Assembly: GCA_002390845.1 (NCBI GenBank)
Contig: DGQT01000082.1
Location: 1 to 45,005, forward strand
Reading direction: 5' to 3'
Length of the DNA: 45,005 nt
DNA from: Chitinophagaceae bacterium UBA4407
GTDB lineage: Bacteria; Bacteroidota; Bacteroidia; Chitinophagales; Chitinophagaceae
Under the pieces are notes generated by a model, which worked only from the letters and a program-made list of their open reading frames with translations, was not told where the DNA came from and did no database searches. Position numbers and translations under genes: made by a program. This document shows positions 1 to 9,300 of this stretch, piece after piece (within the stretch, counting starts at the first letter, position 1; every line of letters starts with the position of its first letter).

Positions 1-104
1 TTCTTCCGAACACCTGTGGTCAACGACCAACACCGGCGAAGGACCGAAGTGAATGGTATTGAGATGCACCGAACATCATCCGCTTCTAAAAAAGCTCCAT
101 ATAT

Positions 105-172
105 AATCCAACCGTACAAGTGAGTGACACAACAGGCGATGCCAAAAGAACCCAAGCTGGTTACAAAAAAAA
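105..172. repeat. Intergenic palindrome family, right arm (copy a)
   Basis: Holds the inner arm gtacaagtgagtgacacaac at 114-133, followed by aggcgatgcc and an outer end ctggttacaaaaaaaa. The same arm recurs at 24982, 32253, 34274 and 38259, and inverted at 44914. It ends about 11 nt beyond the stop codon of the minus-strand gene that follows, so transcripts of that gene would read into a T-run and then the palindrome. The matching left arm is not recognisable in 1-104, where I see nothing else I can name. Confidence 0.75.
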
Positions 173-182
173 TTTCAGCTTA

Positions 183-3020
183 TCATTTCTTTTTAAAATT
201 CAGTAGTGGCAAATCCATCATGATGCCTGTATTTAAGCGGATGGTATTGGCCGTTTGTACTGTATTGATATTACGCAGTTGCGGTGCATATTGTAAACCG
301 ATATGCCAGCATAACGGCGTGCCTTTGAAACCGCTGCGATAATATATACCGGGCGATAATACCTGTGCCCATGAAACAGATGCGGGCAACGGTTTATCTG
401 CTGCATTACTTAACCGGTAACTAACCACGGCGCCGAGATCTACAATGGTAAGGTTGATGGTGTGGCTGTTGCCTTTCAGCAGTTGCATTTTTTTACTTCC
501 CATAAAAGCATGCATGTTTTTATCATTTGCATTGTAATCTTTTTTCTTTGCCCAGCTATAACTAACACCGATGGGCGCTGATAGCCCGAATACAAACCCT
601 GCACCGGAAGGACCGGACATATTGTATTTTCCATTTGCATCCTGAGCCCATTCGCTACCGGCATAAGCACCGAAATATGCGTTAAGGTCGATGCTGTAAA
701 GTGCATTCCGTTTTATTTTATAAGAGCCGGGTGGCAGTGCATAAGTTTCAATAACCTTACTCAATTCTGCGCTGTTTTGTGCAGTAAGAATATCCTGAAA
801 TATGGAAGCTGCTTTCTGCAACAAAGCAAAATTTATTCCGGCGGCTTTCTTTAGCTGGCTGTAAGCAGGGTTTGTGTTATCGGCCTGCAGAAAATATTGA
901 GTACTTAACGCTATACCGCTTAATTGCGGAAAATCAGTTGACAGGTTTTTTAATTCATCATTAATAGCCGTTCGGAATTTTTCGAGTTCTGCAACTGAAA
1001 ATTCTACCTCTTTTACCGCATCATTTACCTGCACTGATATTTTACCTGCAATGGATTTTGCTGTAAAAAGGTAACCAACTATTTTTTCGGCAGTAATAAC
1101 ATCGCCGCTCTTCGTGACAATTCTTTGTAAAGCAAGCCAGTCTTTAATCTTCTTTGCAACATCATCTTTATTACCCGCCAGCTTTAAAAGGGCGGCTATA
1201 TCGCTGTTGATTTTTATGGTGCCGGGGCTCAGGTATTCGAACAATTGTATCACGGCATCTGCAGAGCCGGCGTAGTTCTTTTGTTGTATGCTCTGGTAAA
1301 TGCCCCATAATTTTGTAAAGGTTGTATCGAGTTTGCCAATGTTTTCCGGCAGGCTGCCCTTCACCAGTTTATTGCTGATGATCATATTGATGATGTCGTG
1401 TACATTTTCCCAGTAAGATGAAATCCTGAACTCCCAGTTAGCGCCGTCTTTATCAATCTTCTCTTTTAATTCATTTTGGTTAGCCTGGAATTTATTAAGT
1501 GTAAATAAAACCTGTTTCAGCCACATCCTTACGCGGTTGTAGGTTTCAAGCGATAAACTGTCTGGCCGGTCGCCGCGGTTATAAACTAAATTTTTTGCAA
1601 GCAATGGATATTTAACGTTCACCAATGCCCAGAAAATATCAAATTCATTTTCGCTCATCGACGCCCATCGCTCCGGTGAAATCCAGAAACCGGTATTTTT
1701 CCCCGGCTCGTACAATTCATGGTCAATCACATAAGTAATTTGCGCAAATTTTTTAATGGCGGTGGTACTGAGTGTATCAACCGCATTCAGGGAATCTTCC
1801 ATATTAAAATTCAACTGATCAATGATCTCAAGGAAATTATATTTTTTACGGATGAGCTTTGCGATGATCGATGCATCTTTTGCATACCCGTTGTATGGGG
1901 TATCGATCCATTTATTAAAGTAAGGGCTTTGCATAAAATTATCGGGCAACTGGATAAAATCTTTTGACATGGCATACCTGAACTGAACACCAAAAGAAGG
2001 CAGTTCATAATCTGGCAGCGATTCAAATACCCGCCGGGTTTCCGGGAAAAAAATATTCAGCAGTGAATCTACATGCAGGTTGTTTTTCAACTGATCGGTA
2101 AACGCCAGCACTGCTTCCTGCTTTACTCTTTTTGCAAGATAAATGGCAAGGGCATCAATTACTTCACTTTGAGATGGAAATGAAAAATTTTTGAGCGATT
2201 CTATATTCTGAGCATTTTCAGCAATGGCATTGGTATTTGCTTCTTCGATATTGTTTTTTATCGCTGTATTTATGGCTCTGCCATCTTCTGCAAGCAAAGC
2301 TTCCTTTGCAAAAAAGTTTTTAGCAGTTAAAGGAACCGAAGCGCTTACCAAAGCATCATTCACCTCCTTAATGTTCATTTCCTTTACAATGTTCCGGGCA
2401 AATGAATCAATTTTATGAATGCTTGATTTAAAACCCTGCTGAAGCAAACTTTGTACTCCGGCTATATTAAGTTTCACTATACTATCCTGCAACAAACTGT
2501 CTGTGAAACCGGCAGGAATATTATTCAGCAGTGAAGGAAAATCGGCAGCGAAATTTTTTATATCCCCATACCGGCCTATGCTATCAACAATTTTTTGTTT
2601 GTTGTCAATTTCGTTATGTATTTTTTCTACAAGATTAAACAACGGTATTGTTTTTCTATTGCCTTGTAACACCGGGTGTGCATGAAAGAAACTCCAAAGA
2701 CTGTCAGTGTTTTTATGAACAGTTTGTCTGAAAACAAAATCGTATAATTCCTTTATACCTTTATAATTAAGTATTTTCTGCCAACTGTTTTCACCGGTAT
2801 AATAAAATACCACAGCATTAATTGAGTCAAGATAACTTCTCTTCAGTGCAAAAAGGCTGTCCCGATTTTGTGAGTCAGTTGTGCTGCTTATCTGATTATT
2901 AAGGCTCATTACCTGGTTTTGCCATTGGGCGATTTGCTGTGCCCTGAAAAAAGCATTTTGAGAAAAAGCCTTTTGAGTAATTACTGTTAGCAGCAGTAAA
3001 CTCATAATGCAGTGTTTCAT
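183..3020 (-). CDS. Exported 945-residue protein of unknown function
   Basis: I do not recognise this family. The ATG at 3020 opens a clear signal peptide (residues 1-20, KAFSQ then N), so the protein is exported. Residues about 25-740 look mostly alpha-helical and charged, with many Leu/Ile/Asn/Lys, no cysteine clusters and no enzyme motif I can name. The last 160 or so residues (about 780-945) change character: alternating aromatic and small residues, many Gly, Ser and Tyr (for example DLNAYFGAYAG, GIYYRSGF, HIGLQYAP). This resembles a small outer-membrane barrel or beta-sandwich. There is no T9SS sorting tail. It is transcribed alone, and its 3' end abuts palindrome copy a. A surface or outer-membrane role is inference only. 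Confidence 0.85.
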   Translation of the reverse strand: MKHCIMSLLLLTVITQKAFSQNAFFRAQQIAQWQNQVMSLNNQISSTTDSQNRDSLFALKRSYLDSINAVVFYYTGENSWQKILNYKGIKELYDFVFRQTVHKNTDSLWSFFHAHPVLQGNRKTIPLFNLVEKIHNEIDNKQKIVDSIGRYGDIKNFAADFPSLLNNIPAGFTDSLLQDSIVKLNIAGVQSLLQQGFKSSIHKIDSFARNIVKEMNIKEVNDALVSASVPLTAKNFFAKEALLAEDGRAINTAIKNNIEEANTNAIAENAQNIESLKNFSFPSQSEVIDALAIYLAKRVKQEAVLAFTDQLKNNLHVDSLLNIFFPETRRVFESLPDYELPSFGVQFRYAMSKDFIQLPDNFMQSPYFNKWIDTPYNGYAKDASIIAKLIRKKYNFLEIIDQLNFNMEDSLNAVDTLSTTAIKKFAQITYVIDHELYEPGKNTGFWISPERWASMSENEFDIFWALVNVKYPLLAKNLVYNRGDRPDSLSLETYNRVRMWLKQVLFTLNKFQANQNELKEKIDKDGANWEFRISSYWENVHDIINMIISNKLVKGSLPENIGKLDTTFTKLWGIYQSIQQKNYAGSADAVIQLFEYLSPGTIKINSDIAALLKLAGNKDDVAKKIKDWLALQRIVTKSGDVITAEKIVGYLFTAKSIAGKISVQVNDAVKEVEFSVAELEKFRTAINDELKNLSTDFPQLSGIALSTQYFLQADNTNPAYSQLKKAAGINFALLQKAASIFQDILTAQNSAELSKVIETYALPPGSYKIKRNALYSIDLNAYFGAYAGSEWAQDANGKYNMSGPSGAGFVFGLSAPIGVSYSWAKKKDYNANDKNMHAFMGSKKMQLLKGNSHTINLTIVDLGAVVSYRLSNAADKPLPASVSWAQVLSPGIYYRSGFKGTPLCWHIGLQYAPQLRNINTVQTANTIRLNTGIMMDLPLLNFKKK

Positions 3021-3073
3021 TTGGTAATGTTTTATGCATATTAAAAAAAATAAGCGACATTTTGGGTATTTAT

Positions 3074-3150
3074 TTTGAGCCAGGCAACAGTTCTTTGTGG
3101 ATCGTCCCTTGCGTTCTTAATCCCGTATGTTTCATCGGGACGCACCCGTA
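3074..3150. repeat. Intergenic palindrome, left arm with nested hairpin (copy b)
   Basis: Starts ttttgagccaggcaacag (outer end, GAGCC at 3077) and reaches a core ttgcgt that is interrupted before its expected continuation cgcac. The interruption holds an inverted repeat, tcccg at 3121-3125 with cggga at 3136-3140. It reads like a small palindrome inserted into the arm core, as in the copy at 9704. Confidence 0.5.
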
Positions 3151-3158
3151 TATTTTTG
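3151..3158 (+). promoter_or_regulatory. Possible Bacteroidota -7 element upstream of the VOC gene
   Basis: TATTTTTG fits the Bacteroidetes primary sigma -7 consensus TAnnTTTG. The expected -33 TTTG is not convincing (only TGTT at about the right distance). If used, it would give a leader of roughly 65-70 nt before the ATG at 3233. Confidence 0.25.
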
Positions 3159-3232
3159 AAATATTATTAAGCAGCGCGAAGATTGTAGCTTACAACTATG
3201 AAAAGGATAATTTTAAAAAATAAAACACATTT

Positions 3233-3625
3233 ATGAAACAAAGTATAGCCCATATTGCTTTGGTGGTAGAAGACTACGACGATGCCATTCAATTTTATAC
3301 AAAACAACTGCATTTCACGCTAATAGAAGATACCGTATTAAGCGAAACAAAACGTTGGGTAATAGTTTCGCCTCCCGGATCGGATGGTTGTTGTTTATTA
3401 CTGGCCAAAGCAGCTACAGACGAACAGAAAGCACGTATAGGAAATCAAACGGGTGGCCGTGTTTTCCTGTTTTTGTATACGGATGATTTCTACAGGGATT
3501 ACAATGAGATGACCGCCAAAAATATCCGTTTTGCGCGTGGCCCCGTAAAAGAAGTGTATGGCACCGTTGGCGTTTTCGAAGACCTTTATGGCAACCTGTG
3601 GGATTTAATTGAGCCGTCAAAATAA
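3233..3625 (+). CDS. VOC-family (glyoxalase/bleomycin-resistance fold) protein
   Basis: A 130-residue cytoplasmic protein with the vicinal-oxygen-chelate signature: a start IAHIALVVEDYDDAIQFYTK with an early metal-type histidine at residue 7, a central strand GRVFLFLYTDDF, and an end GNLWDLIEPSK with the final metal-type glutamate at 127. Length matches a single-chain VOC protein with two beta-alpha-beta-beta-beta modules. The usual middle histidine is replaced (FLFLYTDD), so the metal site may be incomplete. Substrate cannot be read from sequence; such proteins act as lyases, dioxygenases or antibiotic-binding proteins. The ATG at 3233 follows an A-rich leader. A small exported protein follows on the same strand 91 nt downstream and may share the transcript. 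Confidence 0.85.
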   Translation: MKQSIAHIALVVEDYDDAIQFYTKQLHFTLIEDTVLSETKRWVIVSPPGSDGCCLLLAKAATDEQKARIGNQTGGRVFLFLYTDDFYRDYNEMTAKNIRFARGPVKEVYGTVGVFEDLYGNLWDLIEPSK

Positions 3626-3716
3626 ATACAGCATACAGTTTCTAAATTCTGTAATTTTATTACGGCTAATTTATTCTTCCCTTCGCCTTACATTTTTCAC
3701 TTCTAAATTTTGTTAT

Positions 3717-4097
3717 ATGAAAAAGAATCTTTTTAAAAAAACTGCAGGCACTTGTTTTCCGGTGGTTTTATTTTTATTGCTGACATCATTCATTTACAAA
3801 AATGATGACAGTAAAACCATTACAGGAGAAATCCTCGACATGAAATGTTATATGGCTTCAGGAGCGCATGGAGATGGCCATAAAGATTGTTCCGTTTCGT
3901 GCATTACAGGTGGTGCACCTATGGGCATTCTTACCGATGATGGCAAGGTTTACCTGCTTATTAAAGATGGTAAACATTCCGATGCATATGACGATGCTAA
4001 AAAGCTTGCAGGAACAAAAGTAACCGCAACGGGAACTGTTTCTGAAAAAGGCGGTGTGCAGGCATTGATCGTTTCAGAGGTTAAAGCCAAGTCGTAA
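3717..4097 (+). CDS. Small exported protein with conserved Cys/His cluster
   Basis: I chose the ATG at 3717 because it begins a proper signal sequence (MKKNLFKKTAG, then a hydrophobic stretch to about residue 26); a longer reading frame from 3609 overlaps the VOC gene and adds a poor N-terminus. The product is 126 residues. The mature part reads ITGEILDMKCYMASG and then has Cys44, His51, His55, Cys58 and Cys62, a spacing that suggests metal binding or a disulfide. The C-terminal half is beta-rich (VYLLIKDGK, KVTATGTVSEKGG), like an OB fold with G-x-V strands. Exact function is unknown; a periplasmic metal-binding or redox role is inference. Confidence 0.8.
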   Translation: MKKNLFKKTAGTCFPVVLFLLLTSFIYKNDDSKTITGEILDMKCYMASGAHGDGHKDCSVSCITGGAPMGILTDDGKVYLLIKDGKHSDAYDDAKKLAGTKVTATGTVSEKGGVQALIVSEVKAKS

Positions 4098-4130
4098 AGA
4101 ATATTTTTAAGTTCGGTTTAGGCGGTCAAT

Positions 4131-4190
4131 TTTATGAGCCAGGCTAAAGCAATGCTATGAAGCTTTAGTTGCGTCGCACTCTTGTACGTT
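4131..4190. repeat. Intergenic palindrome family, left arm (copy c)
   Basis: Outer end tttatgagccaggc followed by the inner arm gttgcgtcgcactcttgtac at 4168-4187. It starts 33 nt after the stop codon of the upstream plus-strand gene. The partner right arm is missing before the minus-strand gene that ends at 4231. Confidence 0.75.
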
Positions 4191-4230
4191 TGGATATTCT
4201 ATTGAGCTTTACCGAAGCGTAGGCAGATTG

Positions 4231-5904
4231 CTATTTGAATGGCAAATGCGAGATAATAATTTCAATCTTTGAATCTTTCAAATCCTTTTTTATTTGATAG
4301 TTAAATGCTGCCGCCCATTCATCGGCTTTTTCTACTTTGGGGCCAAAAGTTATTTTGGTTAGCGCCGGGATTATTTTAATCAGTTCTATATATACTTTGG
4401 GCGGGTTTGAATCTTTATCAATTACTTTATCGAACCCTACACCTTGTACGATCAACCTGACTTCATTTTCATATTGGTACGCTGAACTTTTGAATAAAAA
4501 GGCTATACCGTTCAATAATTCTTTTATGCTGATCTCCTCATCAACAGATAAACTATTTACTTTCTCCCTAAGCTCATTCATCAGGCCTGCTAATGCTGTT
4601 CCACCTGAATTATCGCCCGGAATAATAAATGTATCCTGCCCATCTTTTACTCTGTATGCCACTTTATAAAACGTAAACTGCTCTTCAGTTTGCAGAGAAC
4701 CAGTTGAATCCTTACTTTTTTCACTTTTAAGAGCAGATAAGAACAGATTTTTATTTATCGTTAATGCACATCCCTTTGCCTCTATTTTATCTTCTTTGCC
4801 ATACATTCTCCATAAGGTTAAATCATCATGTTTTGCATCGGTAACAAAGCTGCCGATAAACGGTTTTTCTGAAAAAGGTTCTGCAACGGTTCTATCTGTG
4901 CTTGGTTTTATCGTAGAAAAATTCAAATATTCAAAGAGTTCCCGCCCTTCTGAGGTATCGTTTAAAAAAGCACCTTCTGAAAGGCGAAATTTTTTATCAT
5001 CCAATATCATTGCTTTGGCGGCGGAGAGGCCCGTGTAATGCGTAACACAATCCTGTTCAAACAAAAGCAGTTTTTTTATTTTAGAAACCAATTCAGTAAT
5101 TTCATTATACCAGGTATTGGCCAATTTTTTCTCCAGTTCTTTAATCTTCGATTCGGCAATCTGGCTATAATACTCCTCTCGGTCATTTGTTAGCGCTATA
5201 TATTTTTTATCATCACGTATTGCTTGTGCGAATTCCTCTATAATATTATATGCCCTGGCTCTGTTATAATAAGCATCTGCATATTTTTCATCTAAAGCAA
5301 TAGCTTTGGTATAATCTTCAATGGCTTTGTCATGTTCTTTTTTCGCAGACCATGCAAGACCGCGGTTATTGTAAGCCTTTGCATATTTTTCATCTAAAGC
5401 AATGGCCTTGGTATAATCTTCAATGGCTTTGTCATATTCTTTTTTATCAGACCATGCATTTCCGCGATTATTATAAGCCATTGCTAATTTTTCATCTAAG
5501 GCAATGGCCTTGTTATAATCTTCAATGGCTTTGTCATATTCTTTTTTAGCTTTCCATGTATTTCCGCGATTATAATACGCTATTGCATTTTTTTCATCTA
5601 AAGCAATGGCCTTGTTATAATCTTCAATTGCTTTTTCATATTCTTTTTTATTGTGCCATGCGTTTCCTTTTATCAGGTATAATAAGGGGAATGAGGGGTC
5701 AACTTGAATCGCTTTATCGGCATATAGTGTTGCCAGTTCTCCATTATTTAACCTATCATAAGCCTTTGCCCGACAGGCGTACAATGCGCCACTGTTATTT
5801 TGGTTCAATAATTCATCAGTTAGTAACGCAATAATTTCCTGGTACTTTTTTTCACTAAATAGAGCTTCCGCCTGTTGTATTAATTGTGCTGTTTCCTGTT
5901 CCAT
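4231..5904 (-). CDS. TPR-repeat protein with C-terminal DUF2971 domain
   Basis: A 557-residue protein without signal peptide, so cytoplasmic. Residues about 1-240 are tetratricopeptide repeats. Residues about 75-215 hold four nearly identical 34-residue units of the type AYNNRGNAWSDKKEYDKAIEDY. A linker (about 245-285) leads to a domain at about 289-545 with the marks of DUF2971: THYTGLSAAKAMILDDKKF, then FLNDTSEG, a central LTLWRMYGKE, and later YENEVRLIVQG. DUF2971 has no established biochemical activity; the TPRs presumably bind a partner protein. It stands alone between palindrome copies. Near-identical repeats with exact 102-bp period suggest recent expansion or frequent copy-number change. 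A stress or defence role is possible but not shown. Confidence 0.88.
   Translation of the reverse strand: MEQETAQLIQQAEALFSEKKYQEIIALLTDELLNQNNSGALYACRAKAYDRLNNGELATLYADKAIQVDPSFPLLYLIKGNAWHNKKEYEKAIEDYNKAIALDEKNAIAYYNRGNTWKAKKEYDKAIEDYNKAIALDEKLAMAYNNRGNAWSDKKEYDKAIEDYTKAIALDEKYAKAYNNRGLAWSAKKEHDKAIEDYTKAIALDEKYADAYYNRARAYNIIEEFAQAIRDDKKYIALTNDREEYYSQIAESKIKELEKKLANTWYNEITELVSKIKKLLLFEQDCVTHYTGLSAAKAMILDDKKFRLSEGAFLNDTSEGRELFEYLNFSTIKPSTDRTVAEPFSEKPFIGSFVTDAKHDDLTLWRMYGKEDKIEAKGCALTINKNLFLSALKSEKSKDSTGSLQTEEQFTFYKVAYRVKDGQDTFIIPGDNSGGTALAGLMNELREKVNSLSVDEEISIKELLNGIAFLFKSSAYQYENEVRLIVQGVGFDKVIDKDSNPPKVYIELIKIIPALTKITFGPKVEKADEWAAAFNYQIKKDLKDSKIEIIISHLPFK
5316..5700 (-). repeat. 102-bp tandem DNA repeats encoding TPR units
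   Basis: The phrase cttcaatggctttgtcat and its variant begin at 5316, 5418, 5520 and 5622, exactly 102 bp apart, which is one 34-residue TPR per unit. Most differences between units are single bases. Conservation at the DNA level, not only the protein level, makes slippage or unequal recombination likely here. Confidence 0.9.
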
Positions 5905-6236
5905 ATTGTAATACTATGCAGGTAAGTTAATGCTTTTTGTGCATTATTTTGGAGAGTTGCGAAGAATAAAGCAGTGTATTAAAACCATTCGAAATTGATT
6001 TTAATGAGCAATATCTTTTTGAATGCTACGATTAGGCGAGGAGGTAAACAGGTTGCCCCTCCGGGGCAATGTTCGCATCGTGGGTTGTTGATTTCTACAA
6101 ACAGGTTACGCCCCTGGCGTATTTTACAGTTCTTGTTGGTTTGTACAATGCGCATAAACAATGCATTAAAGCAACCAAAATTTATCTCTTATTGCCGTAC
6201 CATTTCGCTTCAATCTACGCACTGGTAAAAGCTCAT
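5905..6236. repeat. Intergenic region with GC-rich hairpin repeat
   Basis: No gene seen. The stretch 6046-6120 differs in composition from its surroundings. It contains a perfect stem ttgcccc (6053-6059) with ggggcaa (6063-6069) and a repeated phrase aaacaggttgcccct (6046-6060) and aaacaggttacgcccct (6099-6115). It looks like a dispersed palindromic element unrelated to the gagcc family that follows it. Short reading frames across it on both strands are repeats, not genes. Confidence 0.55.
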
Positions 6237-6303
6237 GCATAATCCAACCGTACACGAGGGCGACGCAAGTAAAGATGCCCAAAGAACATCAGCTCGGCTC
6301 AAA
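6237..6303. repeat. Intergenic palindrome family, right arm (copy d)
   Basis: Begins ataatccaaccgtaca, the same lead-in as copy a, then gtacacgagggcgacgcaa (6250-6268), a variant of the gtacaagagtgcgacgcaac arm seen at 44966. It closes with cagctcggctcaaac, the outer end, 35 nt before the stop of the caspase gene on the minus strand. Confidence 0.7.
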
Positions 6304-6306
6304 CAT

Positions 6307-6338
6307 TTTCTTACTCCCCCCTTTAAGGGACAGGGGCA
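6307..6338 (-). other. Conserved 3' flank of a caspase gene
   Basis: The octamer TTTCTTAC (6307-6314) lies 25 nt from the stop codon, followed by a C/G-rich patch with ccccc and ggggc runs that could pair. The same octamer sits 24, 24 and 23 nt from the stop codons of the caspase genes ending at 25069, 28739 and 38345. It may be part of a 3' untranslated region or terminator. Confidence 0.45.
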
Positions 6339-9300
6339 CTATTTAATTACCTCAATTGGAAAGTCGTTGCCATAGCCATAACTCGCGGGGTATTGCGGGC
6401 TGCCTTTGTATTTCTGCGACAATTCGGGCACCTGTATTTCGAGATAGGCTTTAAGTTCGTTTACGGTTATTTGCTTATCTCCATTGGCTGCTCCGCCTTT
6501 TAAACCCTGTAATAAAGCATACGTAAATACACCATGCCCAAGCTGCGAAAATTCAGCTGCAAACTGCTCGCTGCCACTTGCTGTAAGCCAATGACTGCCT
6601 GTGCTTCGGGCCAATTGTGCAATGGCTTTTTCTTCGGCTGCACCACGCATGGCAATGGCATCGATCATACCGGCACTCTGGCATGCATCGAGAATGAATA
6701 ATTGTTTTTGAGCGGGAATATTCTTGGAAAATTCCTGCAATTCGCTTGCAGAAATTCCTTTTTGCGCCAGTGCATCGTCTGCGCCATATAGTTGTGTTAC
6801 ATCGTAGGGAACAATATAGAATTCTTTCTTTTCATTATTGTCGCTCATTACACCATGGCCGGCATAATAAAATATAAAAAGATCCTGTGGTTTGGCTTCT
6901 TTAATAACTGTGTTGAAGGTCGCTTCTATCTTATCCTTCATGGCTTCCTGATCGGTAATAAAATAGAGTTTTGTTTTTGAAAAAATGCCGCTGTTGTTTT
7001 GCTGTATTTCATCTTTAAAAGAACTGGCATCCGCATTGGCATAGTTTAAATTATACTTGGGATTTTTGTAGTTATTAATGCCAATAACAATAAGGTGCAG
7101 CGTAACATCATCGGCGGCTGGAACGGGAATATTTTTCGCTGGAATATAATTTACATCTGTCTCATCGGGCTGGCTTTCGGTACGTTGCGTATTTAAAGCA
7201 ATTGCTTTAAAATTATTGATACCGGGTGCAAGTTTAATAGTAAATGACTTACTTAAACTTTTTTTGTTATCATCTTCCACAACAAGGTTCCTGCCGGTGC
7301 CGTCTATTAGTTTACCATTCAGATAAAGACGTATTTCATCAATAGCATCTTCGGTGCATTCTGCATTTACTTTTACAGTGATGTTTTCATTTGTCCAGTC
7401 CAGTTTTGCAACATCATCACCAACAACAAGATTTCGCGCAGCATCAAAAGTCATCTTAACTTTTGGCGGTGAAGCAAGTTTATTTACGTCAACATCAGGA
7501 ATGGGTAGGGCATCTTTTTCTAATATCCTTGCAAGCAAATTTGGAGCATAAAATTTCTCATACAGATTATCGAGCGGAATGGTTTCTATACCCTGCACAT
7601 AGTAGAGTTTTTTCATAGCATCTTCCGATGCATCGAATTGCCCGTTTGGTGTAACAACAACCCAGCCGCCATTTGTAAACAAAACCAATTTGGCAAGTTC
7701 TACACCTTTTACAGCATCCCAGAAACGTATTGTATTGTCATTACCGGAAGAAACTAAAATACCATTGGCCAGCCAGCGCACCTGACGCACATAAGACTGG
7801 TGGCCTTTCAGAACAGCGGTGTTTACAAATTCCTTTCTGTTGTATACCCATATTTCATCATTTTTTACATAAGCGATCAGGTTCAAATCGGGGGAAATGG
7901 CGGCATTTACTTTCTGAACATCATCATCGCTTACACGAACTTCAAAAAGTTGAATGTTCATAGCAATTTGTACAGGAGGTTTTGGGTTTAATACATCCAG
8001 TTCGCACCATTTTACAGCTTCGCCAGAAGTTTGGCCTTTTACATAATACAGTGTTCTGCCATCATCGGAAAGCCTCATAGCTTCTACCTGGTCTTCATTT
8101 GGATTTACTTTTGGAGTATAGGTTTCAAGGTCAAAAACAGTTACTCCTTTATCTGCTTTTACGGCCACATAGCGGCTGTTAGCAGAAAAAGAACAGGTAT
8201 TCTGATCATCATTCAGGTACTCATCTTTTTTAAGTTTGGTACCAGAGAAATTGAACACATCATTGGATATCTCTTTTAAAAGGTTGCCGGTAGCAACTTC
8301 GAATACATCAATATAATTTTTATAAGCAACCACCAGTTTTTTGTTATCGGGCGAAATGCCTAAAGCAGCTACCTGTTTATCAGGTAAGGAAAAACTAAGA
8401 AAGGGCTGATCAAATACCGGAGTTTTATAAAGCTGTAAAAGTTTTTGATTATAGGTGGCCGTAACAGTAGCATCAGCAGAAATGCCCACAATACTCATCA
8501 ATTCTTTCTCTTCATGCTGAAATGCAGCAGCAGTTACTTTGCCATTTTTCGTAGAACTAAAATATCCGCAGGGTGAATCAAACATGCCGTCTAATATAAT
8601 TCCTGTTGCATTGGTTGCGCTTTCCCATACAACCGGCGCAATAGCATCTTCACCATAAATGCGAACGAGTTTGCCCGTAGTAATATCGTATTGTTTTAAT
8701 GTGCCCTTATATTTGTCGCCGGCCACGATCATATTGCCGCTGGCAGCCATACAGATAATATATTCATCAGATGATATTTTGATCTCTCCGGTCTTTTTGC
8801 CGGTAGTGTAATCGGCTGTTACAATTGTCCCATCTCCGGACAGGCACATTTGATTATTGCCGCCATACACCACCTGGTTTTTAAGCGATTGCAACCTGGC
8901 TGACCCCGGTACTTTAAAATTAAAATTCAAAAGATTTGCAAGCGTTGATTTATCGCATAGTTCCGGCACCGAAACCATATCACCTTTCTTTTTTACAGAA
9001 AAATTAAAACCAAATATATTTCCTGCGGGGGTGTAACCTATTACAATCTCCCCTGTCTCCTGCGTCTTTGATAGTGCGATTGTTCCTGTAGCAATATTTA
9101 AAATTCTTGATGTAAAACCAGATGCAAGAAAAAGCGATTCCCCATTTGGTGAGAGGCTCATAATTTCAGCATTACCGTTGGCATCATCATATAAAATTTT
9201 CTCGCGGAAAGTTGTTATATCAATAGCTGTAACCTTAAACCCGTTGATGTTTTCAGCATTTAAGAGATATAAATTATTACCGCCTGCAACTGCATCCTGT

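Noticed and set aside
3609..3716. Extended start of the small Cys/His protein
   Set aside because: It overlaps the VOC gene end and puts 36 residues before a normal signal peptide.
5316..5700. Regular repeats that might suggest a CRISPR array
   Set aside because: The 102-bp units are contiguous and coding; there are no short repeats separated by unique spacers and no cas gene.
5352..5834. Plus-strand frames with repeated HFRDYYKPL-like peptides
   Set aside because: Antisense shadows of the 102-bp TPR repeats; the repetition comes from the real gene on the minus strand.
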